Source: Streptomyces sp. ML-6 (GTDB lineage: Bacteria > Actinomycetota > Actinomycetes > Streptomycetales > Streptomycetaceae). From it: 64,000 bases of DNA. The notes beneath the pieces were generated by a model. It was not told the DNA's origin. It saw nothing but the letters and a program-made list of their open reading frames with translations, and did no database searches. Both the position numbers and the translations under genes were made by a program. The stretch spans positions 5,484,501 through 5,548,500 of the forward strand of contig NZ_JAOTIK010000001.1 of the NCBI RefSeq assembly GCF_030116705.1. Direction: 5' to 3'. This document shows positions 61,808 through 64,000 of the stretch, piece after piece. Each line of letters opens with the position of its first letter. Positions within the stretch are counted from its first letter, which is position 1.

Positions 61808-63265
61808 TCAGTCTCGCAGGGCCGCCTCCATGACGGCACGCGCGATCGGGGCCGCGCTGCCGCCGCCGCTGATGTCGGCCCGCCTCGCCGCCGCGTCCTC
61901 GACGACCACGGCGACCGCGACGGCCGGCTGCGCCGAACCGGGTGCCTGAGCCCAGGAGATGAACCAGGCGTACGGTGTTCCCGTGTTGTCGACGCCGTGC
62001 TGCGCGGTGCCGGTCTTGCCGCCGACGGTCACCCCGTCGATCGCGGCGTTGGAGCCGGTGCCGTTCTCGACGACGTCCACCATCATCTCGCGCAGCTGCA
62101 TCGCCGTCCGCGGGTTCATCGCCCGGTGGTAGGTGCGCGACCCGTTCTGGCGGACGGTCGCCCCGCTCCGGGTGGTCGTACGGTCCACCAGGTACGGGTA
62201 CTTGAGATCGCCGCCGTTCGCCACGGCGGACGCCACCATCGCCATCTGGAGCGGGGTCGCCGTCGTGTCGAACTGCCCGATCGAGGACAGCGCGAGCTGG
62301 TCCTCGGACATCCCGGTGTCGAAGTTGCTCTTCGCCACCCCCGGGGGGATCTTCAGCCCGGTGTCGTTGAAGCCGAACTTCTCCACCGCCTCCACCATGT
62401 CCGCCAGCCCGACCCGCACCCCCAGATCCGCCATCACGGTGTTGCAGGAGATCCGGATCGCCTCGGCGAGCGACGCCTGCTCGCAGCCCCGGGACTCGTT
62501 GGGCAGCGTCGTCGTCGTACCCGGCAGCACGTACGGGGACGGGGTGTCGGTCTCCGCGTAAGGATCTGTGACGACCTCCGCGTCGAGCGCCGCCGCGGCC
62601 GTCACGATCTTGAAGGTGGAACCCGGCGGATAGGTCTGCCGGATCGCCCGGTTGAGCATCGGCCGGCTCTCCGCCGCGTTCAGCCGCTGCCAGGCGTCGG
62701 TGACGGACGAACCGGTGCCCGAGAGCAGCCCGGGATCGTACGAGGGGGTCGAGACCAGCGCCAGGACGCGCCCGGTCGCCGGTTCCAGGGCGGCGACCGC
62801 GCCCCGTCGTCCGCCGAGCCCGTCGTAGGCGGCGCGCTGCACGGCGTCCTCGACGGTCGTGACGACGTTGCCGCCGGGCTGCTGGGCGCGGGTGATGTCG
62901 TTCCACAGCGGGAACGGGGCGAGCATCGGATCGGTGCCGGAGAGGATGTCGTCCTCGGTGTACTCGATCAGGGAGGTGCCGTACGTCTGCGAGGCGTAGC
63001 CCGTCACGGGGGCGTACAGCGGACCGTTCCGGTACGTGCGCTCGTACCTGAGCTGCTCGCCGGTGTCCTCGGAACCCGTGACGGACCTGCCGTCGACCAG
63101 GATGTTCCCGCGCGGCTGGCCGTAACGGGTGATCGTCAGGCGGCGGTTGGCGGGGTTGTGGTCCAGGCTGTCGGCTTCGAAGACCTGGATGCGGGCGGCG
63201 TTCAGGAGCAGTGCCACGAGCAGCAGCAGACAGAGCGCGGCGGCGCGGCGGATGCAGCGGATCAC
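61808..63265 (-). CDS. Class B penicillin-binding protein 2 (PbpA-like transpeptidase)
   Basis: 485 residues. One N-terminal membrane anchor ([16 protein letters not shown]), a dimerisation region and a transpeptidase domain with SxxK at Ser216 (PPGSTFK), SxN in ISCNTV and KTG at Lys417 (GGKTGTAQ). The GTG at 63265 has a perfect GGAGGT six bases upstream; the open frame begins ten codons earlier. It pairs with the FtsW/RodA gene next door: PBP crosslinks strands that FtsW/RodA polymerises. Confidence 0.94.
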   Translation of the reverse strand: MIRCIRRAAALCLLLLVALLLNAARIQVFEADSLDHNPANRRLTITRYGQPRGNILVDGRSVTGSEDTGEQLRYERTYRNGPLYAPVTGYASQTYGTSLIEYTEDDILSGTDPMLAPFPLWNDITRAQQPGGNVVTTVEDAVQRAAYDGLGGRRGAVAALEPATGRVLALVSTPSYDPGLLSGTGSSVTDAWQRLNAAESRPMLNRAIRQTYPPGSTFKIVTAAAALDAEVVTDPYAETDTPSPYVLPGTTTTLPNESRGCEQASLAEAIRISCNTVMADLGVRVGLADMVEAVEKFGFNDTGLKIPPGVAKSNFDTGMSEDQLALSSIGQFDTTATPLQMAMVASAVANGGDLKYPYLVDRTTTRSGATVRQNGSRTYHRAMNPRTAMQLREMMVDVVENGTGSNAAIDGVTVGGKTGTAQHGVDNTGTPYAWFISWAQAPGSAQPAVAVAVVVEDAAARRADISGGGSAAPIARAVMEAALRD

Positions 63266-63368
63266 GACCGGACCTCCGGTGCTCGGGGCGGGCACGGGTA
63301 CGGGGGCCCGGCCGACAGGTGCGGGTACGGGGACGGGAGCGGCGCGACACGGGGGCGGGGGGACGGGC

Positions 63369-64000
63369 TCACCGGTCCTCCTCCGGCACCCGCGCGATGA
63401 TTCCGGTCTCCACGGCGTCGGGCTGCGGTCTGCGGGCCTGGTCGCTGACCCGGATCAGCAGCGCCACGATGATCCAGTTGGTGACCACGGACGAACCGCC
63501 CTGGGCGAGGAACGGCATCGCCATGCCCGTCAGCGGGATCAGCCCCATCACCCCGCCCGCGATCACGAACACCTGGAGCGCCAGGATCGAGGCGAGGCCG
63601 ATCGACAGCAGCCGCCCGAAGGGGTCGCGCAGGGCGAGACCGGCCCGGTAGCCGCGGGCCACCAGGAGCGCGTACAGCAGGAAGATCGCGGTCAGCCCGG
63701 TCAGCCCGAGTTCCTCGCCCGCCGTCGCCAGGATGAAGTCGGACTTGGCGGCGAAGCCGATGAGGATGGAGTGGCCGAGGCCGAGCCCGGTGCCGAGCAT
63801 CCCGCCCGCGGCGAACGCGAACAGCGACTGGGCCAGCTGGCCGGGGCCCCGACCGGCGTCGATCGAGGCGAACGGATCGAGCCAGTCCTGCACCCGGCTG
63901 TGCACATGGGGCTCGAAGGAGCCGACGACGAACGCACCGAGGGCGGCGAGCAGCAGGCCCACCGCGATCCAGCCGGTCCGGCCGGTCGCCACGTACAGCA
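63369..64000 (-). CDS. FtsW/RodA/SpoVE-family glycosyltransferase, C-terminal part
   Basis: About 210 residues up to the window edge; the frame continues upstream (LYVATGRTGW), so the start is outside. Conserved SEDS features: VQDWLDPFASIDAGRGPGQL, QSLFAFAAGGMLGTGLGLG, KSDFILATAGEELGLTG, then GMAMPFLAQGGSSVV, with several membrane helices. It makes glycan strands with the PBP encoded 103 bases downstream. Confidence 0.93.
   Translation of the reverse strand, partial: LYVATGRTGWIAVGLLLAALGAFVVGSFEPHVHSRVQDWLDPFASIDAGRGPGQLAQSLFAFAAGGMLGTGLGLGHSILIGFAAKSDFILATAGEELGLTGLTAIFLLYALLVARGYRAGLALRDPFGRLLSIGLASILALQVFVIAGGVMGLIPLTGMAMPFLAQGGSSVVTNWIIVALLIRVSDQARRPQPDAVETGIIARVPEEDR

Overview
The window is chromosomal DNA of a Streptomyces-type actinomycete. 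GC is very high, genes overlap by ATGA/GTGA/TTGA, and the conserved landmarks kgd (E1/E2 fusion), an adjacent two-component pair, lon, a cvnABCD conservon and a PBP/FtsW pair occur in an order I recall from the S. coelicolor SCO5281-SCO5302 region (from memory, not searched).

Layout. (1) 1-12.3 kb: a one-directional cluster with the features of a regulated conflict/self-recognition system. It holds the C-terminal HExxH part of an FxSxx-COOH peptide-maturation protein (FxsB-like, cut by the window edge), a TIR-NB-ARC-TPR protein (FxsT), a small Trypco1-like protein, a BchI-like AAA ATPase, a BchD-like VWA protein with an in-frame TTA codon, a CHAT caspase-like protease, and a second TIR-NB-ARC-TPR protein with an extra N-terminal domain. 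The TIR/NB-ARC regions of the two STAND proteins are almost identical at DNA level. (2) 12.4-26 kb: core genes kgd, histidine kinase and response regulator, a spermidine-synthase-like protein; an ECF sigma/anti-sigma/ABC transporter operon; a nucleotidyltransferase and a Gfo/Idh/MocA oxidoreductase. (3) 26-29.4 kb: a decaying locus with a frameshifted WXG100-like gene, a DUF6571 gene that runs into a remnant of another gene, and a DUF1877/YfbM gene.

(4) 29,618-37,743: an 8,126-bp Tn7-like transposon with tnsA-tnsB-tnsC-tniQ, terminal inverted repeats starting TGTCC and a perfect 5-bp target duplication (GCAAC). Its cargo is an AIPR-type abortive-infection gene of visibly lower GC, a dead DUF4259 gene and a small conserved gene. 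The AIPR ribosome-binding site lies in a 13-bp perfect stem with competing helices. tnsA has a TTA codon at position 5. Directly outside the left end lies a diverged copy of the right end, so the site upstream of lon appears to have been used at least twice. (5) 37.8-50.6 kb: lon behind a HAIR-like operator, two cell-wall hydrolase/deacetylase genes, a MarR regulator, a PP2C-like protein, and the conservon cvnABCD followed by a styrene-monooxygenase-type flavoprotein. (6) 50.7-64 kb: an NlpC/P60 hydrolase, a pseudokinase with a PQQ-like propeller, TetR and MarR regulators, an NTF2-like protein, two diiron proteins, an ADP-ribosylglycohydrolase, an amidase, and a PBP2/FtsW pair that leaves the window.

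Limits: everything is read by eye. Family names are from recognised motifs and memory of families, not from searches. Start codons were moved where a ribosome-binding site or stop-start overlap gave a better choice.
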